Virus record (IMG/VR): IMGVR_UViG_3300037320_000039
Coordinates: 1 to 22,089 of that record
Strand: one strand, 5' to 3'
Length of the DNA: 22,089 nt
Source of the DNA: a virus
Shown: in pieces, positions 1-7,402 of the stretch
Numbering within the stretch: the stretch's first letter is position 1
Layout: the number at the start of each line of letters is the position of its first letter
Made by a program: the position numbers and the translations under genes
The notes under the pieces: generated by a model
Database searches by the model: none
Seen by the model: only the letters and a program-made list of their open reading frames with translations
What the model was told of the DNA's origin: nothing

Positions 1-237
1 CCAAGTTTCAGCACTTTCCATCAAAATTGAATTTCTTAGCTCTAAACCATCCAATCGACTTAATAGCCCATCGTATTGGTCTTTATAGTGCTTTAAAAAA
101 ACATCGTATGTTCGTTGCATTGCTTCAACAGCGTTTGCATTGTCTTTTTTTTCAGCAATTTTGCTTGTCTTTCTACCTGTAATAAATAAAATTATTCCAG
201 ATATAACGGCGCCTAAGTATTGTAAGTTTTCCTGCAT
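1..237 (-). CDS. Partial small membrane protein with coiled coil, spanin-like
   Basis: The reading frame starts at ATG 237 and runs off the left edge of the window after 79 codons, so its C-terminus is unseen. The protein begins MQENLQYLGAVISG and has one hydrophobic segment at about residues 7-20. A basic stretch (GRKTSKIAEKK) follows, and then a long charged helix rich in E, K, Q and L that looks like a coiled coil. One N-terminal membrane anchor plus a coiled coil, directly downstream of a holin-like gene, is the layout of inner-membrane spanin subunits (Rz-like) and of other phage lysis accessories. The topology is seen in the sequence; the spanin role is inferred from position. A terminator hairpin ends 14 bases before the start codon. 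It could instead be a general phage membrane protein of unknown role. Confidence 0.6.
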   Translation of the reverse strand, partial: MQENLQYLGAVISGIILFITGRKTSKIAEKKDNANAVEAMQRTYDVFLKHYKDQYDGLLSRLDGLELRNSILMESAETW

Positions 238-250
238 TTAGTAAAGATAA

Positions 251-279
251 AAAAAAAGGAGATTTTACCCTCCTTTTTT
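251..279 (-). terminator. Rho-independent terminator between holin-like and spanin-like genes
   Basis: GGAG (258-261) pairs with CTCC (270-273), and the stem is extended by six A:T pairs. Read on the minus strand, the stem closes and runs into a T tract of nine bases. It begins eight bases after the holin-like stop codon and ends 14 bases before the next ATG. The A-tract on the other side means it could also act on plus-strand transcripts, but no plus-strand gene approaches it. Confidence 0.8.
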
Positions 280-286
280 GTAAATA

Positions 287-454
287 TTATTTTTCAGTTC
301 CTGTAACTCCCGCATCTTTTGAAGCCAATAATCCCAAAGATACTGCAATAGTTGTAATCGCTCCCGCTACTTCTGTTGTAATATAGCCCATTGATACGGC
401 TACGCCTAAAATTGCTACTGCTATGCCTGCAACTGTTGTTTTCCAGTTTTTCAT
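287..454 (-). CDS. Putative holin, 55 residues
   Basis: This short gene starts MKNWKTTVAGIAVAILGVAV and ends with a charged tail (ASKDAGVTGTEK). It has two hydrophobic stretches, at about residues 8-24 and 30-46, joined by a short turn (MGYITTEVAG). A KNWKT-type N-terminus, two small-residue-rich membrane helices and a terminal KDA segment are typical of small holin-like proteins found at the end of tail modules in many phages. A holin would form membrane lesions that release or activate the lysis enzyme. No endolysin is visible, so it may lie beyond the left edge. The start lies 16 bases after the fibre gene stop, and a terminator follows immediately. Confidence in the gene is high; the holin role is inferred from topology and place. 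Confidence 0.7.
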   Translation of the reverse strand: MKNWKTTVAGIAVAILGVAVSMGYITTEVAGAITTIAVSLGLLASKDAGVTGTEK

Positions 455-470
455 TTTATGTTTGTTTTAA

Positions 471-2591
471 TTAATTATATACTCTAATTTCAATTGATCC
501 TTGCAAAGTTCCATCCGAAGCAGTGCCGTTAGTTTTTGAGCCTACAACAATTTGATTTGCGCTAATTCTACCAATTGAGGAAGTAAATTCCGAACTAATG
601 GAATGTATGTTATTTTTTATATTTAAAAAAGTTTTATTTACTACGAAAGCGGATGTTAAAGTTCCTATATATTCTCCTGTAACGTTGTAAGACCATACGG
701 GCGCACCGCCCAAAGTATTTTCTAAAACAGTAGCTACTGGTGCGGTTGTTCCTGATTGACTTAATAAGGCGGTGTAAACTTTGTAGGGTCTAAAAGAGTT
801 TACCTGTCCTAAAGTAGCTAGTTCTGTTTCTAACTCTGCGGGTGATGCTATTACTGTACCGCTAAATTTTCCATTGCCTGCTACGTCAAGTCTTTCTGTT
901 GGGGTTGTTGTGTTTATGCCTACGTTTCCGTTTTGCAAAACAGATACGCGTATAGCACTCGCAAAAATACTGAAAGCTCCTTGCGCACCCCCAGAGTTTG
1001 CAAGTAATCCATAACCTACTGTGTTTGTTCCGTCACTATTTAATATTGCAGAATCTTTTACATTTGTGTTGCTATTTGTCTGGATATAAGTACTTTGTAA
1101 TCCTGTAACTTCAAAATTTCTAGTTCCTGTTATTGAACCAACCAAGACGTTACCGTTTGCCAATTCAGTAATGCCACTATTCCCAACCGTACCACTTGCT
1201 GTGAATTTAGTTAGTTGGTTTGTTGTTCCTGAGCCTGCTATTTTTGTATTTAATCCCACATTAACCGCGTCAACAGTCGTATACTTTGCACCGGTGCCGT
1301 CAACTGTTAAACTATTTTGTTTGTTAGCTACGTCTTCTGCGGTATATCCTAAAGCTGGTGATGCAACTGAACCGTTTGCAGTTGTTCCAATTGAAGGAGC
1401 AAAAATAGCTTGTGAAATGTTGCTTAAATCAACTGTGTTTCTTGTCAACACAATTGCGCCAAGATATAAACCATTTTCAGCAATATCTAAATCAGTTACA
1501 AAAACGTCTGAATTTAACGCTGTAATTGCGGCATTAAGAGTAGTAAAAACTCTTTGCCCCAGTTGTATGCGAATTACCCCGTCTTGAAAGATATAAACTC
1601 TTTGAATAGTCGCTAACGTTGCAGTAGCAGCTACAGGTGTAATTGTCCCGTTTAAATCATAAATTGCTGGAGTTATATCTGTTATGTCTGATCCCTCTAC
1701 TCCTGTTTGAGTCCTATACCTAAAAGTGATAGGTTCCTGCGCTGCCAAAGTAAACGAATGGGGTTGCGTTGTTAAATTGTCAAAATTTGCGCCCGATTTA
1801 AAAACGCGCCCTAATTCCTTTTTTATTTTTAAATTATTAGATACTGGAAAAACTCGATTACCGCTTAAAGATCGAAACCCTAGAGCTTCTAAAATATCTT
1901 GCACTTGACCACCAATTTCAATATTAACCGTCGGTTGATTGTCAATGTAAGTTACTGCCGAATTATTTAAATGAATTAAGACCCCAATCCTTATATAATT
2001 ACGCCTTTGTGTCGCTGTAAGTGGTACGTTTGTTAAAAATAAATCCCCATTAATATCAACGGCCACGTATGTTTGTTTTTGAGTAGCTAGATTAGGTATT
2101 GTATTAGCTATCTTAGCCGTCCAAGTAACCTTTGTATAAGTTGTATTATCAGGATCAGAATGACCATTGACAACGTAGCCAAATCCTGCGGAAAGATCAA
2201 ACTTTGCTGCATCAGTGTTTATTGTTAATAAGCCTCCTTGATTTAATCCTGTTGCACCTGTGTGCGCTATTGTATTTATTAAAACTTTATCGCTTGCTGT
2301 AGATAATCCTGCCTCAGTGGTTGTTACCGCTGGAACTACGGGACCGCTACCAGTTGAGCTAAGTAATTGAAAAGTATTTGCATTTTTATTTCCAATACTA
2401 ATGTTAGTGTTAAGAGTGCTTTTTAAAATGAACCCTAATTCTTTTGTTGCCGCATCTTGAACAGTTACCCTAGTTGCGGCTGATTTCTCTGCAGCGTTCG
2501 TCAATAAAATATTTTCAATTGGCGTTGCATCCGCACTTTGAGAAATTGACAAGTACGGCAAAAGAAGTAATAATAAAAGTAATTTTTTCAT
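471..2591 (-). CDS. Tail fibre / receptor-binding-like protein with N-terminal signal peptide
   Basis: This 706-residue protein is rich in G, T, N, V and A. From about residue 130 to 400 it contains a region (motifs NGHSDPDNTTYTKVTW, TATQRRNYIRIGVLIH, ALGFRSLSGNRVF, RVYIFQDGVIRIQLGQ) that I recognise from tail-fibre or baseplate-attached proteins of several phages. The segment around residues 555-585 (GNVGINTTTPTERLDV, then GNGKFSGTVIAS) is typical of the shaft preceding the tip in Bacteroidota phage fibres. No S74 auto-cleaving chaperone is visible after it; the tip is about 120 residues and ends EIRVYN. Unexpectedly, the N-terminus (MKKLLLLLLLLPYLSISQSA) is a textbook Sec signal peptide: two lysines, eight leucines, then a polar cleavage region near residues 18-21. 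It lies four bases downstream of the other fibre-like gene. The likely role is host-receptor contact. The exact domain names were not checked. Confidence 0.8.
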   Translation of the reverse strand: MKKLLLLLLLLPYLSISQSADATPIENILLTNAAEKSAATRVTVQDAATKELGFILKSTLNTNISIGNKNANTFQLLSSTGSGPVVPAVTTTEAGLSTASDKVLINTIAHTGATGLNQGGLLTINTDAAKFDLSAGFGYVVNGHSDPDNTTYTKVTWTAKIANTIPNLATQKQTYVAVDINGDLFLTNVPLTATQRRNYIRIGVLIHLNNSAVTYIDNQPTVNIEIGGQVQDILEALGFRSLSGNRVFPVSNNLKIKKELGRVFKSGANFDNLTTQPHSFTLAAQEPITFRYRTQTGVEGSDITDITPAIYDLNGTITPVAATATLATIQRVYIFQDGVIRIQLGQRVFTTLNAAITALNSDVFVTDLDIAENGLYLGAIVLTRNTVDLSNISQAIFAPSIGTTANGSVASPALGYTAEDVANKQNSLTVDGTGAKYTTVDAVNVGLNTKIAGSGTTNQLTKFTASGTVGNSGITELANGNVLVGSITGTRNFEVTGLQSTYIQTNSNTNVKDSAILNSDGTNTVGYGLLANSGGAQGAFSIFASAIRVSVLQNGNVGINTTTPTERLDVAGNGKFSGTVIASPAELETELATLGQVNSFRPYKVYTALLSQSGTTAPVATVLENTLGGAPVWSYNVTGEYIGTLTSAFVVNKTFLNIKNNIHSISSEFTSSIGRISANQIVVGSKTNGTASDGTLQGSIEIRVYN

Positions 2592-2594
2592 AAT

Positions 2595-3086
2595 TTAAAA
2601 GAAGTTTATTTGTATTCTATTTCCTGTATTCATTATTTTTGTAATTGTTAATTGATCTGTTGTTTGGCTCCACTCTCCACCCTGAGCAACTGTACCCTCG
2701 TACAATTCTATTCTATTTAATGAAACCCTGTCAACTGTTGTGCCTAGCGGTAAGGTGAATACGCTTGTTCCTGAATAAGTTTCAACTTGTGCAGCTTGTC
2801 TGGTAATACTAAAGAATAATTCTTTGCCCTTAACATAGTCGTCTGCCGTTTCATCGTTCTGCAGCAAATCCGCTTGTACGTTTACTTCGGCACCTGATGC
2901 AATTGCGTTCAATTTGACTTGTAAAAGAGTTGTAAAGTCGTTTGCCGACAAACCTTTCCCAGCTTCTTTATCAACTTTTTGATCGTACAGCTCTAACGTC
3001 ATTGCGTTAATTAGAGTTATTGCCGCGCGTAAAGTATCGCCTAGTCCATCATTGGGACTGCTTGTGTTTATTACTACTCTACTCAT
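2595..3086 (-). CDS. Small fibre-like structural protein
   Basis: This 163-residue protein begins MSRVVINTSSPNDGLGDTLR. The pattern N-x-PNDG-x-GD-x-LR-x-A-x-x-x-IN is a repeated signature of phage fibre attachment segments, where it usually precedes a trimeric shaft. The next region (GKGLSANDFTTLLQVKLNAI) resembles the linker seen in head-fibre and tail-fibre proteins of Bacteroidota phages. The C-terminal half is predicted beta-rich and ends RIQINFF. I chose ATG 3086 because its ATGA overlaps the TGA of the connector gene by four bases. An in-frame ATG at 3098 would add four residues (MEKT) and overlap by 16 bases. It sits between the connector and the large fibre, so it may adapt a fibre to the virion or form a head fibre. 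The precise location in the virion is unknown. Confidence 0.7.
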   Translation of the reverse strand: MSRVVINTSSPNDGLGDTLRAAITLINAMTLELYDQKVDKEAGKGLSANDFTTLLQVKLNAIASGAEVNVQADLLQNDETADDYVKGKELFFSITRQAAQVETYSGTSVFTLPLGTTVDRVSLNRIELYEGTVAQGGEWSQTTDQLTITKIMNTGNRIQINFF

Positions 3087-3562
3087 GGTTTTCTCCAATT
3101 AAAATTAGACTTCGCTCTTAAAGTGCTAGGCGCTTTCCGTTCAGGTAAATTTAATAAATCTAAATAAGTTACCATTCGAATTTCCAGACCAACCGCTAAC
3201 TTTAAATATCTATCAGCCATTTTTTTTAAGTCATCCGGTGTCTGCTGCGTCTTCTCTGGGGTAACTAAATAAGCACCGTTTTGCGAAACTTTTACAATAC
3301 CTAGTTGCAAGTAAAAAGAACAGGTAAAGTATGCTAAAATTATCTCAATGTAATCATTATACAATAGCAAGTAATTTCCCTGTAATCCTGCAAGTGACGA
3401 ATAATCTGTGACTATTTTTAAATACAACGCGTCGCCTAGTATTCTTTTTATCTCATTATTTTGAGCCATGAAGATAAAAGGCGAAATAGTGTCATTGTCA
3501 ATGTTTGCGTCAAACCCGCTTAATTTTGAAATGCTAGATATGTCTGTTAATAATTTACTCAT
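3083..3562 (-). CDS. Putative head-tail connector protein
   Basis: This 159-residue, mostly helical protein follows the portal gene with an eight-base overlap. Motifs include NNEIKRILGDALYLKI near residues 35-50 and an aromatic, hydrophobic helix (YIEIILAYFTCSFYLQLG) near residues 71-88. A basic C-terminus (RAKSNFNWRKP) closes the protein. The early 'I-x-x-I-L-G-x-x-L-Y' motif, the helical bundle and the place right after the portal match the head-completion or connector proteins that Bacteroidota phages carry there. Such a protein would form a ring under the portal. The family resemblance is recalled, not searched, and the general connector role is more secure than any specific family name. 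Confidence 0.6.
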   Translation of the reverse strand: MSKLLTDISSISKLSGFDANIDNDTISPFIFMAQNNEIKRILGDALYLKIVTDYSSLAGLQGNYLLLYNDYIEIILAYFTCSFYLQLGIVKVSQNGAYLVTPEKTQQTPDDLKKMADRYLKLAVGLEIRMVTYLDLLNLPERKAPSTLRAKSNFNWRKP

Positions 3563-4664
3563 TTTCTATTGATGTTTTTGAAACAATTACTTTTTCCTGA
3601 CCAAAATTTACAAAATCAATCTCACAATTAGCATTTATTTTTTTAAATATCAAATTAAAATCATCAAGCAATATCTCACGCAATGGATTAATTGTGCCTA
3701 AATATAAAGAATCTGTCGCCATTGCTATCTCGTCAGCATTGCTACTAAACCCGCTGCTTCCGGGTCTTGAAAATAAAATGTTCATCGCTTGGTGCGCTGC
3801 CATCAATTTGAACTCTGCCGTCTCGTCATAAGTGACAAACTGCTCGTTTCTGCCACGTGGCTCAATCGTATCAATTATAATTGCATCTTGCGGTCCATCA
3901 TTCAAGGAAATTATTACACCGTCACCATTTTTAGTTCCGATATAATCTTCTTTAACTTTTGTTTTAATTTGCTCAACCTCATCTTCCAATACCATTCCAG
4001 CATTATTGACGTTAATAATTGTTTTGCCTTGAAAACCTCGTGTAATATGATTTACTGCATCATCAATTAATGCACTTTCAATTTGCGCGCTTTTAAAACC
4101 GCTGAACCAATCAGGAAAAGGGAAAAAAGGCTCAGACGATAAAGTTTTAATGTGAATTATTTCAATTGCATTTTCGTTTGTATGTCTGGAAAATTTAGGT
4201 ACAAATGAAGGCACAAACTTTGTCTTTTCAGTATAATCAAAAGAATACCAATATCCAGTGACGTCCATGTAGTCAGAACTCTTTTTATTGATGTCAATCT
4301 GTAAACCAACTCTAACAGTAGGTGTATGCTTAATTTTAATTGGTTTGCCTGCAAGGTTTATAACTTGAGGGAATGCGCTTCCATCTCGCTTAAAATCAAG
4401 ACAAATCATTCTAAGGTCAGCTTTACTAATATAATCGTGTGGATTTAAAGATCCACTTTTGTCAATTAATCCATTACCTACAATATAGTTAACAATTGTC
4501 TTAATTATAAATGCATTGGTCGGGCTGTCATCGTAAGAATCGCGATACTTTTTAAAGTTATTGTTATTCTCTCCGTTTAAAGTGTATTTTTGCGCTAAAT
4601 TTGCCTTAGTAATACCCTTATCGTATGCTGAATGTTCGGTATATGATACTCTTTTATTAGCCAT
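3555..4664 (-). CDS. Phage portal protein
   Basis: This 369-residue protein is the most likely portal, the ring at the capsid vertex through which DNA passes. The N-terminal third has the typical portal sequence DSPTNAFIIKTIVNYIVGNG (about residues 45-64), followed by a region with KADLRMICLDFKRDGSAFPQ. The C-terminal third has FSRPGSSGFSSNADEIAMAT and then LYLGTINPLREILLDDFNLI, the stem-clip-like helix pattern seen in portal proteins near their C-termini. It starts at ATG 4664, two bases after the stop of the preceding gene, and overlaps the connector gene by eight bases. At 369 residues it is short, as portals commonly exceed 400. It is unusual that it lies downstream of the capsid genes and not between terminase and protease. 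Confidence 0.82.
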   Translation of the reverse strand: MANKRVSYTEHSAYDKGITKANLAQKYTLNGENNNNFKKYRDSYDDSPTNAFIIKTIVNYIVGNGLIDKSGSLNPHDYISKADLRMICLDFKRDGSAFPQVINLAGKPIKIKHTPTVRVGLQIDINKKSSDYMDVTGYWYSFDYTEKTKFVPSFVPKFSRHTNENAIEIIHIKTLSSEPFFPFPDWFSGFKSAQIESALIDDAVNHITRGFQGKTIINVNNAGMVLEDEVEQIKTKVKEDYIGTKNGDGVIISLNDGPQDAIIIDTIEPRGRNEQFVTYDETAEFKLMAAHQAMNILFSRPGSSGFSSNADEIAMATDSLYLGTINPLREILLDDFNLIFKKINANCEIDFVNFGQEKVIVSKTSIENE

Positions 4665-4994
4665 TTAATTGTAGAATTTTGTATTTAAAATCTTAGAGTA
4701 ATTTTGCACGCTTTCTGTTTGCCCTACGATTAAAATCTTGCCTAAAGATACTATTTTTTCGCTGATATTTTCTATTAACGTATAGCTAATTTTATCTCCA
4801 ACTGCTGATACTGGGAAAGTTGCAAAAGTAATCTTGTAATTTTCGTTATCTAGCAAGGTAACTGTCGCTATTATCTGGCTCGCTACATTTGTATTTTCGT
4901 TAATTAGCAAAAATCTAAGCTGTTTTGATAGATCTAAAGTGTATCTTGGTACTATTTCAAACGATAAGATTGAATTTTGTCTTAGTATGTCCAT
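4665..4994 (-). CDS. Small beta-rich phage protein of unknown function
   Basis: I do not recognise this 109-residue protein. It starts MDILRQNSILSFEIVPRY and alternates hydrophobic and polar residues in a way that suggests a single beta-sandwich domain (LRFLLINENT, IATVTLLDNENYKITFATF, VGDKISYTLIENISEKIVSLGKILIVG). Domains of this kind in phages often form the base of a fibre or baseplate attachment, but nothing here fixes that role. The gene is the first after a strong terminator and abuts the portal gene, so it may be expressed at a lower level than the capsid and tube genes upstream. No transmembrane segment or signal peptide is seen. Confidence 0.6.
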   Translation of the reverse strand: MDILRQNSILSFEIVPRYTLDLSKQLRFLLINENTNVASQIIATVTLLDNENYKITFATFPVSAVGDKISYTLIENISEKIVSLGKILIVGQTESVQNYSKILNTKFYN

Positions 4995-5013
4995 GTGTTA
5001 AATAAACTAAATT

Positions 5014-5040
5014 AAAAAACGCGCTGTAATATACAGCGCG
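5014..5040 (-). terminator. Strong rho-independent terminator after the tail-tube-like gene
   Basis: A perfect nine-base-pair stem, CGCGCTGTA (5020-5028) with TACAGCGCG (5032-5040), has a three-base loop. On the minus strand it is followed by six T residues (5014-5019). It lies 27 bases after the stop codon at 5067 and 20 bases before the next start at 4994. Its high G+C stem stands out from the AT-rich surroundings. Confidence 0.88.
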
Positions 5041-5066
5041 CTCTAATCACGCAATAAGTCCCTCCT

Positions 5067-5579
5067 TTAAACTATTGGCAATAATGCTGCATTGTATGCC
5101 GTTACTCCTGCTGGTGCTAAGGTATAAGCTAAATCAATTTCTTTTGAATTAATTGTGACAGTAAATCCTTGAGAATCTGATCCGCTAACTAATGTCATTA
5201 CATCGCATCCGTTTAAAGATCCAAGCACACGGATTACTCCGTTGTAATCTTCAATAAAAATGGTTTTTAAAATGCCTGAATCTGTTTGAATCTCGTTTCT
5301 TAAAGTTAGATCATTACCTGGAATAAAAAAGGTATTTACGCCTACATACTCGTTAGTTCTGGTTGCTTCGTCAAACGTCCCTGTCTCAATTAAATTATTG
5401 GCAGTTGCTCTAACCTCTACTCGAGCTATAGATAACGCGCCCATAATTGCAGGTAATGCAACCACACCCGCTACCGTGTTTACAACTGGAGTTGATGCAA
5501 GAAACGGGGCAAAAGACACCGCTTTGATACCTTTCATTGGAGCCTTTCGGCTTATTAATCTTGATTTTGTAAGGCTCAT
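5067..5579 (-). CDS. Putative major tail (tube) protein
   Basis: This 170-residue protein has a short basic N-terminus (MSLTKSRLISRKAPMKG), a small-residue hydrophobic stretch, and then a beta-rich body. The part KTIFIEDYNGVIRVLGSLNG (about residues 106-125), followed by GSDSQGFTVTINSKEIDLAY, resembles the conserved end of tail-tube proteins of Bacteroidota phages. In that group a 'V-x-D-x-NG-x-x-R-x-x-G-x-x-NG' segment is followed by a glycine-containing 'F-T-V-T-x-x-x-x-E' strand. Tail tubes are made in high copy, which fits the strong terminator directly after the gene. It lies two genes after the capsid gene. The role is inferred from this pattern and place; a minor capsid or decoration role remains possible. 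Confidence 0.55.
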   Translation of the reverse strand: MSLTKSRLISRKAPMKGIKAVSFAPFLASTPVVNTVAGVVALPAIMGALSIARVEVRATANNLIETGTFDEATRTNEYVGVNTFFIPGNDLTLRNEIQTDSGILKTIFIEDYNGVIRVLGSLNGCDVMTLVSGSDSQGFTVTINSKEIDLAYTLAPAGVTAYNAALLPIV

Positions 5580-5581
5580 AA

Positions 5582-5965
5582 TTAAAGTGCTTTTACGTAA
5601 ATGTTAACAGTTGCTTTATAAGATACTGCTGCATTTGTTAGATAATTTGGATCATTAAAATTTCCTACTTCAACATTTGTAGTTAGAGAAATTAACTGTC
5701 CGTAAGTTGTTACCGTTGCTGTTGCTAAAAAATCCAAAGCAATTAAATCAACAATTTGCTTATTAATTCCAACTGTTGAATTGTTAAAGATCCCTAGCAT
5801 TGTTGCTTGTGGAGTTGCCGCTTCAACTGTTGCTTTTGCTATATTTAACGTTACCGTTCTAACATATTCAAAATCATTAAAAGCCGCCACCGTTGGTCTA
5901 GTATATCCAGATGGTATTTGTAAATCTGATAGGGAATTTAACGCCCCTAAATTTGAAATGGCCAT
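5582..5965 (-). CDS. Phage structural protein of unknown role, 127 residues
   Basis: This 127-residue protein lies between the capsid gene and the tail-tube-like gene, ending two bases before the latter starts. It begins MAISNLGALNSLSDLQIPSG, is rich in A, T, V and N, and has few charged residues. The N-terminal part has a Y-V-R-T-V-T-L-N-I-A strand pattern, and the end (AAVSYKATVNIYVKAL) looks like a beta hairpin. Low charge, beta content and location suggest a virion protein such as a tail, decoration or head-completion component. I do not recognise the family. A capsid-gene terminator ends about 15 bases upstream of its start, so it is probably made in smaller amounts than the capsid protein. 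Confidence 0.6.
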   Translation of the reverse strand: MAISNLGALNSLSDLQIPSGYTRPTVAAFNDFEYVRTVTLNIAKATVEAATPQATMLGIFNNSTVGINKQIVDLIALDFLATATVTTYGQLISLTTNVEVGNFNDPNYLTNAAVSYKATVNIYVKAL

Positions 5966-5979
5966 ATATTTTTAGTTTT

Positions 5980-6003
5980 AAAAGGGGTAATTTTCATACC
6001 CCT
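5980..6003 (-). terminator. Hairpin terminator after the major capsid gene
   Basis: AGGGGTA (5983-5989) pairs with TACCCCT (5997-6003) around a seven-base loop. On the minus strand the stem is followed by four T and then a mixed A/T run. It starts nine bases after the capsid stop codon and ends about 15 bases before the next ATG at 5965. The short T tract suggests partial termination. Confidence 0.7.
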
Positions 6004-6011
6004 AATTAATA

Positions 6012-7028
6012 TTATCCTCCGTAAAGTACACCGTCAGGGTGTGACATTACAGTTGCATCTAGTGTGTAGATTGTTCTCACAAACATTACATCACTATCGT
6101 TTGCTACCTTTCCAGTTTCAAATGAAGCCACATCTGCCATAGAATCAGTACTCATAAAAATAACTGAAGGTCTTTGAACGTAAACAAATCCTGTAGGGAA
6201 TGGAACGAACTCGATAACAACTCCATTAAATGAAATTATTTCGGCCTTTCCTGTTCCAGTCACTAAGAAGTTCACTTGTTGCGCTGCACCTACTGCATTG
6301 TTTGCAGTTAAGATTAATTGTCTATGCTCATAAGGTGCGTACATTACTGGTAATTCAGGCGCTTCAAAACTTTCAGGCTTAATTTTTACAAATATTTTTC
6401 CGTACTCAACAGCAATGTTTCCAGATGTCAAAGTTGTTCCTGCTACCTTAATGTAGGCTCCCAATGCTGTTTCATCAAATAACACTCTTGACAATACACC
6501 GTCTACTCCTGCCGGATCAGCTGTGTATCCTGCCGCTGCTGCTTTTGCAGATGTAGAAATACTACCTTGTGCCGCGCCAGCTGTTAATCCCGCAATTGAT
6601 GCTTGAGCACCTGCAGAAAATGCTGACCAGAATTTTAATTGAGCATCTTGTGATGTCTTAGGTCCTGTCAATTGTAACACCTGAGTGTTAAACTCGTTGC
6701 TATCAATGTTAAAAGCTCCAGTTGCCATGTCTTTATTAAAACGAGACTGTCTTAATGCTTCCATTTTAAACGTGTACTTGTACTCGATTTTTTTAGGATT
6801 AGCGACACGGTCTCTTAATACTGGCCCACCGCTTGAAGCTAATGCTTCTCCTGTATAGGCTTGACCTACTACAGTTACGGAAGTTTCCGTGATAATTGTC
6901 GATGCTTTTACGTCATCGGCAAAGTTTACAATACCTTTCTCAACCGTTTTGTTGGCGAAAAAGATTTCTTGAATAATTGGTGAGACTGCCTCTCCTCTAA
7001 TTGCTACTGGGCTGTAAGTTAATGCCAT
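6012..7028 (-). CDS. Major capsid protein
   Basis: This 338-residue protein is the likely HK97-fold major capsid protein. The context is characteristic: a protease with a coiled-coil tail, one small gene, and then this gene. Features include a helical N-terminus with SPIIQEIFFANKTVEKGIVN (residues 16-35), in keeping with an N-arm and spine helix. A central segment rich in alanine, serine and glycine (about residues 140-175) follows. Later come KIFVKIKPESFEAPELPVMY and a beta-rich C-terminus (FVPFPTGFVYVQRPSVIFMS, then VMFVRTIYTLDATVMSHPDG). The length is normal for the family. It starts at ATG 7028 with an A/T-rich leader without a Shine-Dalgarno motif and is followed at once by a terminator hairpin. 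No motif alone is diagnostic; the assignment rests on length, composition and neighbours. Confidence 0.78.
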   Translation of the reverse strand: MALTYSPVAIRGEAVSPIIQEIFFANKTVEKGIVNFADDVKASTIITETSVTVVGQAYTGEALASSGGPVLRDRVANPKKIEYKYTFKMEALRQSRFNKDMATGAFNIDSNEFNTQVLQLTGPKTSQDAQLKFWSAFSAGAQASIAGLTAGAAQGSISTSAKAAAAGYTADPAGVDGVLSRVLFDETALGAYIKVAGTTLTSGNIAVEYGKIFVKIKPESFEAPELPVMYAPYEHRQLILTANNAVGAAQQVNFLVTGTGKAEIISFNGVVIEFVPFPTGFVYVQRPSVIFMSTDSMADVASFETGKVANDSDVMFVRTIYTLDATVMSHPDGVLYGG

Positions 7029-7057
7029 AGTTGTCTAATTTATTTTTTTGTTAATTT

Positions 7058-7402
7058 TTAAGTGAAATACGCTATTGCACTTATTGTTCCTAAGTTGTTT
7101 AATGTTCTAGTAGCAATAACACGATGATACCTATTCCTTAATCCTGAAAATGGAATTGTAAAAACACTATTACCCGCACTTGCTGTTTGAGTTGCTGCTT
7201 CAAGTGCATCCCAATTAATACCATCGTTAGATTCTTGCATCGAAATCACAACATCCCCCGTACCTATTGAATTCGCTATAACTTGTAAACCAACAGTAGC
7301 AGGATTGTACCTAATAGGTAAAGTTTCCATGTCCATAGCAGGACCCGTAAAAGCTACTCCTGCAGGCGTCCCTAATGGTATTAATTGAATTAACGTCCCC
7401 AT
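7058..7402 (-). CDS. Small beta-rich structural protein between protease and capsid
   Basis: This 114-residue protein starts at ATG 7402 directly after the protease stop (TAAATG arrangement). The N-terminus (MGTLIQLIPLGTPAGVAF) is followed by what looks like a single beta sandwich (GDVVISMQESNDGINWDALE, then NSVFTIPFSGLRNRYHRVIA). The 'ES-x-DG-x-NWD' turn is familiar from small structural proteins of many Bacteroidota phages, which contain a domain of this shape. Its place between protease and major capsid protein suggests a capsid decoration protein or head-fibre base. This is inferred from position; I cannot name the family. Confidence 0.6.
   Translation of the reverse strand: MGTLIQLIPLGTPAGVAFTGPAMDMETLPIRYNPATVGLQVIANSIGTGDVVISMQESNDGINWDALEAATQTASAGNSVFTIPFSGLRNRYHRVIATRTLNNLGTISAIAYFT

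Noticed and set aside
471-720. Peptidase S74 intramolecular chaperone expected at the end of the fibre
   Set aside because: The C-terminal 120 residues lack the usual S74 catalytic Ser/Lys helical pattern and end in a beta-type sequence.
1171-1587. 138-codon plus-strand frame opposite the fibre gene
   Set aside because: It is fully nested in the 706-residue fibre gene on the other strand and has no motif or leader of its own.
4157-4354. 65-codon minus-strand frame inside the portal gene
   Set aside because: It is an alternative frame fully contained in the portal gene on the same strand, without supporting context.
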